From positions 62,001-126,000 of the forward strand of contig SIJG01000049.1 of NCBI GenBank assembly GCA_023374025.1: a DNA stretch of 64,000 nucleotides. The letters run 5' to 3'. Positions 47,284 through 57,755 of this stretch are shown in pieces. Within the stretch, counting starts at the first letter, position 1. The number at the start of each line of letters is the position of its first letter. The notes under the pieces were generated by a model, which did no database searches, was not told where the DNA came from, and worked only from the letters and a program-made list of their open reading frames with translations. Position numbers and translations under genes: made by a program. The DNA is from Heterodera schachtii (lineage: Eukaryota; Nematoda; Chromadorea; Rhabditida; Heteroderidae).

Positions 47284-47410
47284 TGGGGCAAATTTGGTGG
47301 CAATTGGAGGGAATGGGAAGGGATAATTGGGGATGAATGAATGAACGAATGAATGCGGGGGCTGTGCTTCCCACAACTGTCAATATCATAAGAAAATTGG
47401 CATGGGTTAT
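47284..47410 (-). promoter_or_regulatory. Promoter region of gene I
   Basis: On the minus strand the family word GGGAAGCACAGCCCCCGCATTCATTC lies about 75 bp before the ATG, in line with gene G. ATGCCA occurs at 47,398-47,403, the hexamer described as the dorsal gland box of cyst-nematode effectors. No TATA box was seen. Confidence 0.4.
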
Positions 47411-48056
47411 GAATATGCTATAAATGTAAATTAAATTGATCAATAAAAGTAATAAATGGCAATTTAAATAAAATGAAATAATTTTTTATAATACAAATAC
47501 CTATTTATCCTTAACATCTAGGGGAACGGATTTTTCTCCGAATTAGTGCGAGTTAAAACTAGGGTAGAGCGGTACTGGTGCCGGTACCGACGTAGGAAAT
47601 TGTTAGAATTGGGTCCAAATGGAGGTCGGAATCTGATTCTACGACCCTTGAAAAACCCTAAAGTAATCTATCCAATTCAATTAAGTTTTTCATTAATTTT
47701 TAACTCAGAAAAAGGTTGTGGTAATTTTGTTGAAGAACAAAAATATCTTTTTTAGTGTTGAAATTGAAAACTCACATTTTCCACTCATTAAAATTAAAAT
47801 TACAAAATGATAGCATTTTTTTTAAATTTATTACGTCGACTTTTTTTTTCAAATTTGGGCTCGGAGTAAGAATTGGGTCGAACTTGATGTCAAAATCGGA
47901 TTCGGATTCCGCGAACCTTGAACACCCAAAAATAATCTGTCTCGAAAAAATGCCAATTTTGTCCAAAATTTTGCAATTAATTCTTTTTTAAATTTTAAAA
48001 ATCATTGTGTAACTTCATTGAAAAACATTTTTCTTCAGAAAGGACATCTTTTTATC
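47411..48056. other. Spacer with a shared upstream block
   Basis: Bases 47,411-47,565 (TAATACAAATACCTATTTATCC...) repeat sequence upstream of gene G (57,755-57,880 and 58,125-58,275). Two short plus-strand frames (47,546-47,755 and 47,755-47,991) have no domain and are not called. Confidence 0.45.
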
Positions 48057-48274
48057 TAGGGTTGCAACCCCGACCCCGCCCCGACCCGAACCCCGACGCT
48101 TCCAACCCCGACGATCCCGAACCCCGACCCTTAACCCCGACTCGGGGTCGGGGTTAAATATACACCCCTAAGAATGGCATTTTTGTGGGAGAAGTCAAAA
48201 AGTTAATTCAAAGTTTGAATTTTTTTTTAACCATTTTGCCAAATTTTTATTAAATAAAGTTATTTACTTTAGGG

Positions 48275-48350
48275 AATGCATATGCATTGTGGTGTAGTGG
48301 TTAGTGTTTTAACACTAACACGACCTTTGTCATGAGTTCAATCTCAGTTT
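48275..48350 (+). repeat. tRNA-derived unit within hAT element
   Basis: A box TGGTGTAGTGGTTAGTG (about 48,290-48,306) and B box GAGTTCAATCTC (48,333-48,344) lie on the plus strand. The arms pair only partly, so a functional tRNA is unlikely. Confidence 0.5.
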
Positions 48351-48895
48351 ACTGTTTCCTTTTTAATTTTTTTTTATGTGATTAATAGGGTTTTTTGAAC
48401 CAAAATACCCATGAAAATCAATCATCCTTGACATAATTTATTGACTTATTGAACCCAATTTTCCTTTCGCTGAAATTAAAATTTCAATTTTTTGACTAAA
48501 TCACGAAAATTTAATATATTTTCAAAATAATTTTAACAAAAAACCAAGAAAAAACAAAAATTTATCAGAAATTCATAAATTTTTTGGTGAAAATCTGTTA
48601 CAAAATAGACCTTAAATTTCAAAATTCGCTCGGCGCTGCCTATCGGCATCGCCGGGGCCACAAAAAAACCCATTTTTCTTAAAAAAAATTTGCCTCAAAA
48701 TCAAAAAAATTCATCATTTTTTGGACAAAATCTGTTAACAGACATACAAATTTTCAAAATTTTTCCTGGCGGCGCCTATCGGCACCGCCGGACCCCTTTC
48801 TCCTAAAATTCTTTAAAAAAAAGAGCGCCGCGAAAAAAAAGATGATTTGAAAAACAAAAAAAAAGATATGGTGATCATAAATTTTTGTTTATGAC

Positions 48896-49069
48896 TAGGA
48901 TTGTAAATTATGTGGATTAACATATTTTTTCTGCGCATATGCTATGAAGAAAGGGGCTCAAAAATAGCATTTCTACGTTAAAATTTTTTGATTTGGTGAA
49001 TGTTTTTAGTCCATATAAATCCTTATTTCGCCATTTTTGCCTTTTTAGTCCATATAATTTACAACCCTA
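48896..49069. mobile_element. 174-bp hAT element (TAGGGTTATAA family) nested
   Basis: Ends TAGGATTGTAAATTATG / ATAATTTACAACCCTA with 8-bp duplication TTTATGAC/TTTATTAC. The interior is a deleted version of the 630-bp copies at 26.4 and 28.5 kb (CTGCGCATATGCT, GAAGAAAGGGGCTCAAAAA). Confidence 0.8.
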
Positions 49070-49702
49070 TTTATTACTTTTAGTCGACTTTTTGGAGATT
49101 TTTCGTGACTTAATTCCCAGCTCTAGTTTTAATTAATTCTATACAAAAATATTTTTGATAAAAAGAAATATAAAAGCACATAAAATTATTATTATGAATA
49201 ATAAAATAAATTTAAGCTAAAATAATATAAAATTTTTTGACTATTTGGTATAAGGCAAAAATTGAAAAACCCCGACCCCGACCCCGAACGATTTGGCAAC
49301 CCCGACCCCGAACCCCGACGCTGCCAACCCTGACAACCCCGAATTTTCCAACCCCGGCGTCGGGGTTGCAACCCTATTTTTATCAAATGAAACAATTGGG
49401 ACAGAGGGCAAAAACGCAGGAAAGACTGGGAAAATTTTAAAACCACATATTGTGAGCCCATGTTTACAAAAATGCTTTTCAATTAGACGATTTAAAATTA
49501 CAATATAAATTATTATTTTGTTTCGTTTCACCCAATTTCCATTAATTCCAAATTTGGTAATTCTATGGAATTGGAAGTCGAAAACCAAAGGGCGGAAGAG
49601 GGACTTTTTGATTTGTAAAAATGATCGGTGATCAACGGGAAGCATTTTCGCTAATTATTCGTTGCGGCATTCTTTTGTTTTCTCTTCTTCCGTTCTTGCT
49701 GA

Positions 49703-50044
49703 TCACAAAAAAATGGTTGTTTCTTTTTCAATGCCATATCTGTTCAATGTTTCTCCGTCCTTAATTACACCGTATGGGAAGCGTCTAATTTGTCCGGGCA
49801 CAATGCCAATCTTTTCTCCGATCTTTTGCCTCAGTGTTGCCACAGTGTCCGTGCCCTTCACTTCAACGGTATATGATTTGTAACCATATCTTGCGAATAT
49901 TTGAAATACTTCATCATCATCATCATCATCAGCAATGGATGAGGAAGGCATCATCACCAGCAGAAGAAGCATTGTCATTATTAGCCCAGAAGAAGCGATG
50001 CCATCGGCGGAGAGCAGTGAAAAGCCAAAATGAGTGTTCTTCAT
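49703..50044 (-). CDS. Ubl gene H: secreted single-Ubl protein, 113 aa
   Basis: The frame is open from ATG at 50,044 to the stop at 49,703, with no intron. A hydrophobic signal segment about residues 1-36 (FSLLSADGIASSGLIMTMLL) is followed by a run of six Asp (DDDDDD) and one Ubl domain (FQIFARYGYKSYTVEVKGTD, VATLRQKIGEKIGIVPGQI, then GETLNRYGIEKETTIFL). The last strand ends at Leu where ubiquitin continues with Arg-Leu-Arg-Gly-Gly, so the conjugation tail is absent. About 60% of residues appear identical to gene I by eye. Upstream are the family initiator word, a hAT-like insert and the 52-bp minisatellite. Confidence 0.85.
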   Translation of the reverse strand: MKNTHFGFSLLSADGIASSGLIMTMLLLLVMMPSSSIADDDDDDEVFQIFARYGYKSYTVEVKGTDTVATLRQKIGEKIGIVPGQIRRFPYGVIKDGETLNRYGIEKETTIFL

Positions 50045-50113
50045 TGGGGGTTAATTTGGCGGCAATAAGAATGTTAATTAATGAGTGAATGAATGTGGGA
50101 TCTGTTGCTTCGT
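50045..50113 (-). promoter_or_regulatory. Initiator-type word upstream of gene H
   Basis: The minus strand reads GAAGCAACAGATCCCACATTC about 50-70 bp before the ATG, matching the word that follows the TATA-like box in genes A, B, C and F. The CCCATAAA box itself is absent here; an element begins at 50,122 where it should be. Confidence 0.45.
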
Positions 50114-50121
50114 GATAGGTG

Positions 50122-50307
50122 TAGGGTGGGAATTTAAGTCACGAAAAATCTCCAAAAAGTGGACTAAAAAAGCCATAAAAAATCGCCAAAAAGTCACAAA
50201 AAATGTATGTTAGAAGCTTAAACAAAGTGTGGAACATTTTTAAGTCATTTTTAGGCCATTTAAGATCAGCAAAAAAAAAAGTCATTTGACTTAAATTCCC
50301 ATCTCTA
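50122..50307. mobile_element. Small hAT-like element splitting the gene H promoter
   Basis: Ends TAGGGTGGGAATTTAAGTCA / TGACTTAAATTCCCATCTCTA. A clear 8-bp duplication is not visible (GTGATAGG on the left, GTGATCAC on the right). It separates the minisatellite from the initiator word. Confidence 0.6.
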
Positions 50308-50500
50308 GTGATCACTTTAATTTGGCATTGTTATAGTGAATTATCGAATTAGCAATTTTGAGTGATCACGTTAATTTGGCATAATTATAGTGAATTTGAA
50401 TTGACAATTGAGTGATCACTTTAATTGGGCAAAATTATAGTCACTTAATGAATTGGGCAATCGAGTGATCACTATAATTTGGCAAAAATTAAAATGCAAC
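50308..50500 (-). repeat. 52-bp minisatellite upstream of gene H
   Basis: About four degenerate units, each starting AGTGATCAC followed by TTTAATTTGGCA and TTATAGTGAATT, the inverse of the gene A array. It lies on the 5' side of the minus-strand gene. Confidence 0.8.
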
Positions 50501-51705
50501 ACATTTATATTCACATAAATTGGCTCAGCTTCAACCAAATTAATACTTCCTGCTGATCTCATTCAATCCGGTCTAGGTGCTGGTGACAGGATACGTGGAT
50601 AAAAATTCTAATTACCCTAATTTGTAAACAAAAATTGATCAATATGAAGTAATAAAAATGTCTGTGCAATTGCAAAAAATAAATATTTTTATTATATAAT
50701 TTTAATTGGTCAATTAAAATAATAAATGCTAATAAGATAAATAGATTTGTATAATTCAACTACCAAACTAATCAGTGTAGCAAGTGCTGAAATATAATGC
50801 ATCAAAATTTGGGCGCTAAAGAGTATTTTTTTGAAATTTTTTGCACTATTTTGGTCTGGTTTTTTGTTGTTTTTTTACACATAATGATAAATACCCGGGG
50901 ATTTTCGAGGTCGCTGATCACGAATATGGCATCCATTTCGACCAACTCGGGATCCCGGCCCCGAACTTGAACAAAAAGTTTCGAATTTTCGACTTTTTTG
51001 TTAAATTTGAAAAAAATAGACAAAAAAAAAAGTGATTTTATGAGGTTTTTTATTCTAATTTAAAAAAACACAAAAAATAGTGATCACTGATCTGACGGTG
51101 CCGTTAGCGGCCTTGGAAAATTCTGAATTTATTTTTAATGATATTTTATTGACAGGTTTTAATTATTAATGGCAATGTCCTTGAAATGAACAAATAATAA
51201 ATGCACATAATGACTGATATATAAAGAATTATAAAGAATCCAGCAAAATAAGCATGAATTGAGTGGACAATTCGTTAAAAAAATTTTAGATTCCGGAGTT
51301 GATTTTAATTTATTATTCATTTAAATTTGGCCGTTCTATTTTTACATTTTAAAATATTTTTATTTTTAATGCTTAATACATATTATGCCCAAATTTATGG
51401 TGCCCAAACTTACACTATACAGTTTAAAATACAGAAATACAGTATCACTAAATATGGACAAATCGCAAAATCATTGAACGGTAAAAAAGATCATCTTAAA
51501 AAATGAAGCAAATTCAAATTTGTAACGTTATGTTGTTTTGCCTGCTTTTAGGTAGTTTTTGTTGAAAAATTATCATTTGATGGCTTTTTTATAAGGACAT
51601 AGCACCAATTCGGTCCTCATTTCTCCATGTCGCAGTTTCGGCACCAAATATTGCAGCAACTATGGGATATGCAGAATCAATACGCAAATATGGATTAATT
51701 AAAAC
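50501..51705. other. AT-rich intergenic DNA
   Basis: No gene supported. Bases 50,911-50,975 hold one arm of the GCTGATCACGAATATGGCATCC foldback family. A segment at 51,590-51,690 is open on the minus strand but is not recognisable. Confidence 0.45.
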
Positions 51706-52387
51706 TAGAGTTGAGCGGGACCGGGAATTTTGACAAAAACCGGGACCGGGACTTACCGGGACCAGAAAAGTCGGGATCGGGAACGGGACCTCGATTTTCG
51801 TCCGGGACCGGGACCGCAAGAAAAGCCGGGACCGGGACCAACCGGGAATTTTCCCAAGAGAAAAATTTTTTGAAAAAAATTTTGAAAATTTGAATGCATT
51901 TTGTTACGAAAATGTATACTAAACTTCAAAAATGTGCCCAGAAGATTTTTTAATTTTCTTTTGGGGGAGGAAAGGAATTCGAAGAATTTTCTATTATTCT
52001 CTGGAAAGTTTTTAAAAATTTTCATTTCGAGGGGGGGGGGGGGAATCTGGAATCTTGGAATTTTCTGGGTCCCAAAATTCTGGATTTTTTAATAAATTAA
52101 CAATTTCTTAAATTTTTTGCTTTTAAATCGCTGTTTTTGTGGCGCTGTTTTCCAAAAAACTTTTAAATAATTTAATTTTTTTCTCAAAGATTTCTCCTTC
52201 TCACCAGTTCCCTTCTCTTTTCTCACCCAGACCCCCATTCTTACTAGTGCTTATTTAGTCCCGCCGGGACCGGGACTGGCAAAACCGGGACCTGGATTTC
52301 CATTTTTTCAAAAACCGGGACCGGGATCGGGACCGGGACCTGAAAAACCCGGGAATTCCCGACCGGTCCCGGTCCCGCTCAACTCTA
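51706..52387. mobile_element. Non-autonomous hAT element with GGGACC repeats
   Basis: Ends TAGAGTTGAGCGGGACCGGG and its inverse are flanked by a perfect 8-bp duplication ATTAAAAC (51,698-51,705 and 52,388-52,395). Subterminal CCGGGACCGGGA hexamers occur on both sides, comparable to the CCTGGA hexamers of the element at 9.9 kb. Frames through the hexamers are not genes. Confidence 0.9.
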
Positions 52388-52395
52388 ATTAAAAC

Positions 52396-53413
52396 CCATC
52401 TTTAGAGATTTCATTTAGCAATTAAATTTTTTCCCTAGCAAGAGTTTTTGCTAGAAAATTTGAATTTCGCTGCTGCACAGCCTTAGTCCCATAACTTTTG
52501 CATTTGATTATAAAATTGATTTTTTATTTTATCAAAATTTATGTTAAAGTTTTTAATGTTTCAACACTTAATTTTTCCGTTAAAATTATACATTTTTTAC
52601 AAAATGTAATAAAATACATTAATTTTAATTTTTTTTAAATTTAAAAATGATTTTACGAACATTTCAGTTGATAAATTTTTTGAAATTTAACCAAATCTTA
52701 TTGAATTTTGAGAATTAAAATGTAACAAATAAAAAAGGAAATGAAGAAAAACATGTAAACGATTCACAATTTGAAAATTTACAATGTTTTTATTGCAAAT
52801 TATTTGTCTTTTGAAAATTAAATCGAATTAAATTAAATATTATTTATAATGATTCAGATCGACGAGCAATTAAATTTATTAATTCCTTCTATAAAATTGT
52901 GTTAGGGCATTTAATTTTTCTGCTTCTGATGGTATTCTAATCCATTCTAATTACCCTAAAATATAATTATGTATATCATCACTGGGAGTGTTTGAGAGTC
53001 TTGATCAAAAAGGTTGAACATCTTGCAATTTAAAAAAATATATAACAAAATATATTTAATCGAATCTGAATCAAATTTTTGTCAGAAATTTTTAAATGGA
53101 ATTGTTCAAAAAAAAAACAATAAATTTTAAGGTGAGACAAACCGGATTTATATGAATAAAAAATGAAATCTCGGTGAATTATGCCGAAAATATTGAATGA
53201 TGGATGACATTGGCAAAATGCAAAGGGAATATGACCGTGTAATTCAATGAAAAAATCATAATTTTTACTGGAATAAATTGTTTTAATTCGAATGAAAAAA
53301 ATAACACCAGGCATGACAAAATGTGGATTTTTTTCTTTTTTTTTTCTTAAAATTTCAAGAGAAAATCTAATATCATTTGATATCACTTAGATCAGATAGA
53401 AATTTGAGAAAAT
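52396..53413. other. Very AT-rich spacer
   Basis: No gene, repeat pair or RNA seen. A minus-strand frame at 53,030-53,386 (118 codons) lies next to the HTH relic and could be part of it, but shows no domain. Confidence 0.4.
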
Positions 53414-53750
53414 TTACAAATTCCATTTTAATAGAGTTGCAATTCCAATTTTCAAATAGGCAGCAATTTCCCTGTCATTTAAGCGCTGATTTTCATTCTT
53501 CAATTTATAATAAATATTCATTTTTTTTTTTTTTTTTTTTTTTCTTGATTCGAATATGTATTTTTAACTAAAAAGAAAACATTTTAATTAAAATTCGAAT
53601 TAAATTAATTACTTCCAATTTCAATACCAAATTCCCTTTACTATTTAATGAATGTCATTCTATTAATGCCCAATTCTTTCGCAAATTGTTTCTGTTTTCC
53701 TTTTTTGTGCATTCTTTTAAATTGATTAATTTGTTTAATAAATTCCTGCT
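53414..53750 (-). pseudogene. Two decayed helix-turn-helix modules
   Basis: In two different minus-strand frames the text reads GKQKQFAKELGINRMTFIK (53,750-53,641) and NDREIAAYLKIGIATLLKWN (53,503-53,414). Each resembles the AxxLGIS...I.KWK module of the ORF just upstream. Frame changes and stops separate them, so they look like the broken C-terminal part of a multi-HTH gene. Confidence 0.5.
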
Positions 53751-53781
53751 TTTTCTATTCATAATAATTCTTTTGATTACT

Positions 53782-54240
53782 TTAATTTTTATATAAATTA
53801 AATTCTTTTTTCCATTTATAAATTTTCGCTCGACTAATTCCCAATTTCACAGCGATTTTTTGCTCAATTTTATTTCGAACTTTTTCAGAATATTTCCCAC
53901 TTTTCTTAATTCCTTCTTTTATCACGTGAAATTTCTGAACAATTTCATATTTATATTGTTCATCGAATTGATCATTCTGATCATTGCGATTTGAATTGGT
54001 TGAGCTTAATTCATTTTGATCACGTTGACGATAATTTTCATTTTGATAAATTTCATTTTCATTTTCAAATTCCATTTTTTCATTGTCCCATTTTTTGCCA
54101 AATATTTCAGCAAAAGTTGGCTGAAGTTTTGCATTCTTTTCACATATATTTGAATTGTTATGAATAAGAACACAAAAATAAAAATAAGAAAATGCATCTC
54201 TTAAAAAATAAACATTTAAAATTTTATTACAATTATTCAA
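53782..54240 (-). CDS. Hypothetical protein with one HTH module, 152 aa
   Basis: The frame is open from ATG 54,240 to the stop at 53,782. A hydrophobic stretch (about residues 8-27) could be a signal or chance. A Glu/Asn/Gln-rich middle is followed by KFHVIKEGIKKSGKYSEKVR and AVKLGISRAKIYKWKKEFN, a helix-turn-helix with the recognition helix SRAKIYKWKKEF. Such modules occur in transposase and psq-type DNA-binding proteins. It is probably the first part of a longer gene with two more modules downstream in other frames. Confidence 0.45.
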   Translation of the reverse strand: MNNCNKILNVYFLRDAFSYFYFCVLIHNNSNICEKNAKLQPTFAEIFGKKWDNEKMEFENENEIYQNENYRQRDQNELSSTNSNRNDQNDQFDEQYKYEIVQKFHVIKEGIKKSGKYSEKVRNKIEQKIAVKLGISRAKIYKWKKEFNLYKN

Positions 54241-54610
54241 TTTATTTTTAATATTAAAATCATAAAATATGACAAAGAATTATTTTTTCAGTGGATAAAT
54301 AAATACAATAATCATTTTATACAAAATTTGTAAATATTAGAAAATAAAATGGTTGGCTAAAAATTTTAGGAAGCAATTTCGTAATGTTGTAAAAAATTTT
54401 GGGAAAAATAATGACCCCTTTTTATAAACTGTTTGGCATTGCCAAAAATTTACTTTTTAAAAGTTAAAAAAAATGAAATTAAGAATATAAGGATATCTCA
54501 AAAAATTTAGAATTCAGATTCGCTTTTTGTACCCAAAATTAAAATTGAATTTTCATTCTCTCAGCGAGACGCGCAAATTTGAAATTTCCTGGACCTAATA
54601 ATGTTTTGAT

Positions 54611-55363
54611 CAGGGTTGCCAGATTAAAATTTTCAAAAGCCTCATTTGGCAGGCAAAAAAGCCTCATTTTGGGTCAAAAAGCCTCATTTTTACAAATTTA
54701 TTCAAAACACATTAAAAATGTTCAATATTATATTTTTGATTTTCCTTGATCAATTTGAGCAATTTTTTGTTAGAAATAAGCATTTTGTGAAATTCTGAGC
54801 ACGAAAAATCGAAGTTGATTTTTTGCGGCGCTTTTTTCAAAAAAAAAAACTTGGAGAAAAGGGAGGCCGGCGGTGCCGATAGGCGCCGCCGGGAAAAATT
54901 TTGTGATTTTTAATACGATTTGTTAACAGATTTGACCACAAAAATGACCAAATTTTGCGATTTTGAGCAAATTTTTAAAAAAATAAAGGATTTTTAGGGG
55001 CTGGCGGTGCCGATAGGCGCCGCCAGGAGAAAAATTGAGAATTTTGACCATTTTTTAGCAGATTTTCAGTAAGAAATTCCTAATTTTGTGGTTTTTTGGA
55101 AAAAAATTAGTTCTATTTTCGTTTTGATGCTCTATTAAAAACCCAAATTTTAAATAATTGAAAACATTATGCCAACTTATAAAATTAATCAAAATTTAAA
55201 AAATCTGACGAATTTTTCCCCAAAACATCAAAAATCCTCAAAATTTCTCAAAAACCACAAAAAGCCTCAAAAAACCACAAAAAGCCTCATTTTGAGAATT
55301 TAGCCTCATTGACCTATCAAAAAACCACAAAATGAGGCTAAAGCCTCAGATCTGGCAACCCTG
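54611..55363. mobile_element. Non-autonomous hAT element (CAGGGTTGCC ends)
   Basis: Ends CAGGGTTGCCAGAT / ATCTGGCAACCCTG with perfect 8-bp duplication GTTTTGAT (54,603-54,610 and 55,364-55,371). GCCTCATTTTG words repeat at both ends. Two GGCGGTGCCGATAGGCGCCGCC motifs lie at about 54,870 and 55,002. Confidence 0.92.
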
Positions 55364-55371
55364 GTTTTGAT

Positions 55372-57259
55372 CCTTTGACAAATTGTTTTTGTGTAATTTT
55401 GAAATTGTTTTCTCGAACATAAATTTAACGCATAAATATTTTAATTTTCAGTTTTTTTTTATTTATTTTGTATTTGTATTCATTGGGTTTCTTTTTTAAA
55501 ATGCAAAAAGATATCTCAAAAAATTTATTAAAGAATATAAAATTTTGTGGCTATCAACCATTTTTATTAGGGTTTTTTGTACATATTTCTTACATATTTT
55601 GGGATTTTTTTTTTTTTTTTTTACATATTTTGACGACTTTTTGTACATATTTTTGACAGCCCAAATAATAATAATTATTATTATTTATGTGGCTAAATTT
55701 AATAAAAATATGTAAATAAAGAATAAAGTATTTAGAAAGCAGGGATTTCATCAAAATTTCACATGCATATCGTTTAATATGACAAAAGAATAATTTCTTT
55801 CTGTGCTCAAACAAACTACAATAATTATTTTATACAATTTTTTAATTATTATTAAAAAATATTTGGCTAAAATTTTAGAAAAATTTCGAGTGATTAAATT
55901 GCCAATAACTTTAACCGCATTCATTTTATTATCATAATAACCCCAAAAAAAAAACAAATGCCACCACAACAATTTTAATTACAGTAACCATCAGTACAAC
56001 AGTAAGAAAAAATGACAAATTGAATTTCCTTATTGAAAAATCAATGCACAAGGGAACATTCCGAGCTGTCAGTGGGAAAATGCTATAAACGATATATACC
56101 ATTGGATAGAGCAGCAGGTTCGACTTCTATTGTGAATTTTTGATTTTAGCGGTGCTTTCTGCCTTCTTCATGAGTCAAAACATTAAAAAAAAAAACCCCA
56201 AATTATTTTTCAAAGAATGATGGAATTTATTATTTTATTTTTATGTTATTATTAATAATCAATTCAATAAGCGAGATTTTATTAGTTAATATATGTGAAA
56301 AGTATGGGAAAATACGGTCAACTTTTGCAATTTGTCAGGATTTGACCATTTTAAAAGGTTAAAAGTGCCCCATTTTTATCCCCGGAAAAATATCTTCCAA
56401 TTTTTTTAATTTTCTTTTGAAAATTTCAATTTTTTTTTAATTATAAATTTTGCCATTTTGGATAAAATCCCTTAATTTTATAGTCAAAACTTTCAAAATT
56501 TTGTGAAAAGTTTTTGCCATCAAAAAACTAAAGCTTAATTTTAAAAAAGAAGAAAAATATTCATTAATATTAAAATGAAATATGATAGAACATTTTTTTA
56601 TGTGTATTAACTAACCACAATAATCTTTTTATATTAATTTTAATCGAATTTGGCATAAAATTGAGCAAAAGTAAATTATTTTTAAAACTACGGTTTAAGA
56701 ATTACCTGTTTTTTCGATTTTTCCGAATTTTGGTCCCTAATTGGGATTTTGGACTATTTATCATTCGACAGCTTAATCTGTTTATGAGCTCGGGGGGAAA
56801 CAATTGGAGGTCAAAATTATTTTGCTTAATTTTTGGCTGAAATTTTGTCACTACTTTGGCATTTTTCTAACCTTTTAGTTAACTATTTCTAGATTTTTTA
56901 TAACTAAAATTCGCGGAACTTAGTAATTATCTTTGTCAAAAAAACAAAAAAATCTTTTTTTTAATATTTCCTTCATTTGATTACCAACCCAAACTCTATA
57001 GATTTGGAAATAATTTAATTCTTTTTTTTTGTTATTGTTTTTCGATTGTTTTCGAATTTAAAATTTTTAAATGGCAGTAAAGTTTTATGCAAAATAGAAT
57101 TACACAAAAAAATTTGGATAAATGAAAACCCATCAATGAAATAATTTTTTCTACACCTAATAAAAAAATATAAAAGAAAGACAGATAAGCCAAGAAAAGG
57201 ATTTTTGAATCGATCAAAAAGGGCGGCTGATCAGTGATCAACGGAAACATTTTCGCTAA
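55372..57259. other. Long AT-rich stretch without a recognised gene
   Basis: Only chance-sized frames. A B-box-like GGTTCGACTTC occurs at about 56,124. The last 60 bases (about 57,200-57,259) contain the 3'-flank block shared by genes G, H and I (GTGATCAACGG...TTTTCGCTAATCATTCGTTG). Confidence 0.45.
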
Positions 57260-57649
57260 TCATTCGTTGTTTGTTTTTTCTTGTTTTCTCTGTGCGCACT
57301 TCAGTGTTGATTCCAAGAGAATGTTTGTGAATCTTTGAATGCCACAATCCTTCAAGGTTTTTTCGTCCGTAAGTTCTTTTTGGAAGCCTCTAATTCTTCC
57401 AATTTGTCCGGGCTCAATTTCAATCACTTTCCCGATCTTTTGCCTCAATATTTCCACATTGTCCGTGGCCTTCACTTGAACGGTATATGTTCTTCCACAA
57501 TACGTTACGAACACTGAAAATTCATCATCTTTAGCGACGGATGAGGAGGGCATCATCATCACCAGCTGAAGAAGCAATGCCATTATTAGCCCAGCAGAAG
57601 CGGTGCCAACGGCGGAGAACAGTGAAAAGCCAAAATGATTGTTTTTCAT
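57260..57649 (-). CDS. Ubl gene G: secreted single-Ubl protein, 129 aa
   Basis: ATG at 57,649 (MKNNHFGFSLFSAVGTASAG) to the stop at 57,260, with no intron. Signal segment about residues 1-38, then one Ubl domain (DEFSVFVTYCGRTYTVQVKA, DNVEILRQKIGKVIEIEPGQ, DEKTLKDCGIQRFTNILL), then a short polar tail of about 18 residues (CAQRKQEKTNNE). There is no Gly-Gly at the domain end. The start was chosen by alignment with genes H and I; a longer upstream frame to 57,850 covers promoter sequence. The tail is not seen in H or I and may come from loss of the usual stop. Confidence 0.8.
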   Translation of the reverse strand: MKNNHFGFSLFSAVGTASAGLIMALLLQLVMMMPSSSVAKDDEFSVFVTYCGRTYTVQVKATDNVEILRQKIGKVIEIEPGQIGRIRGFQKELTDEKTLKDCGIQRFTNILLESTLKCAQRKQEKTNNE

Positions 57650-57755
57650 TTGGGCAAATTTGGTGGCAAGAAGAATGTCAATTAATGAGTGAATGAATGC
57701 GGCGACTGTGCTTCCCACAACTGTCAATATCATAAGAAAATTGGCATGGGTTATG
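57650..57755 (-). promoter_or_regulatory. Promoter region of gene G
   Basis: The minus strand has GGGAAGCACAGTCGCCGCATTCATTCA about 35-65 bp before the ATG and ATGCCA at 57,742-57,747, as upstream of gene I. Confidence 0.4.

Larger units (their letters stand above)
48057..49376. mobile_element. 1.3-kb non-autonomous hAT element
   Basis: Ends TAGGGTTGCAACCCCGACC / GGCGTCGGGGTTGCAACCCTA with perfect 8-bp duplication TTTTTATC (48,049-48,056 and 49,377-49,384). Subterminal ACCCCGACCCCG words are present on both sides. Two CGCCTATCGGCACCGCC-type motifs lie at about 48,630 and 48,767. It contains a nested hAT and a tRNA-like unit, but no transposase. Confidence 0.88.

Noticed and set aside
47284..47376. 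Longer N-terminus for gene I
   Set aside because: It would translate promoter words shared with genes G and H; the family start is MxNxHFGF.
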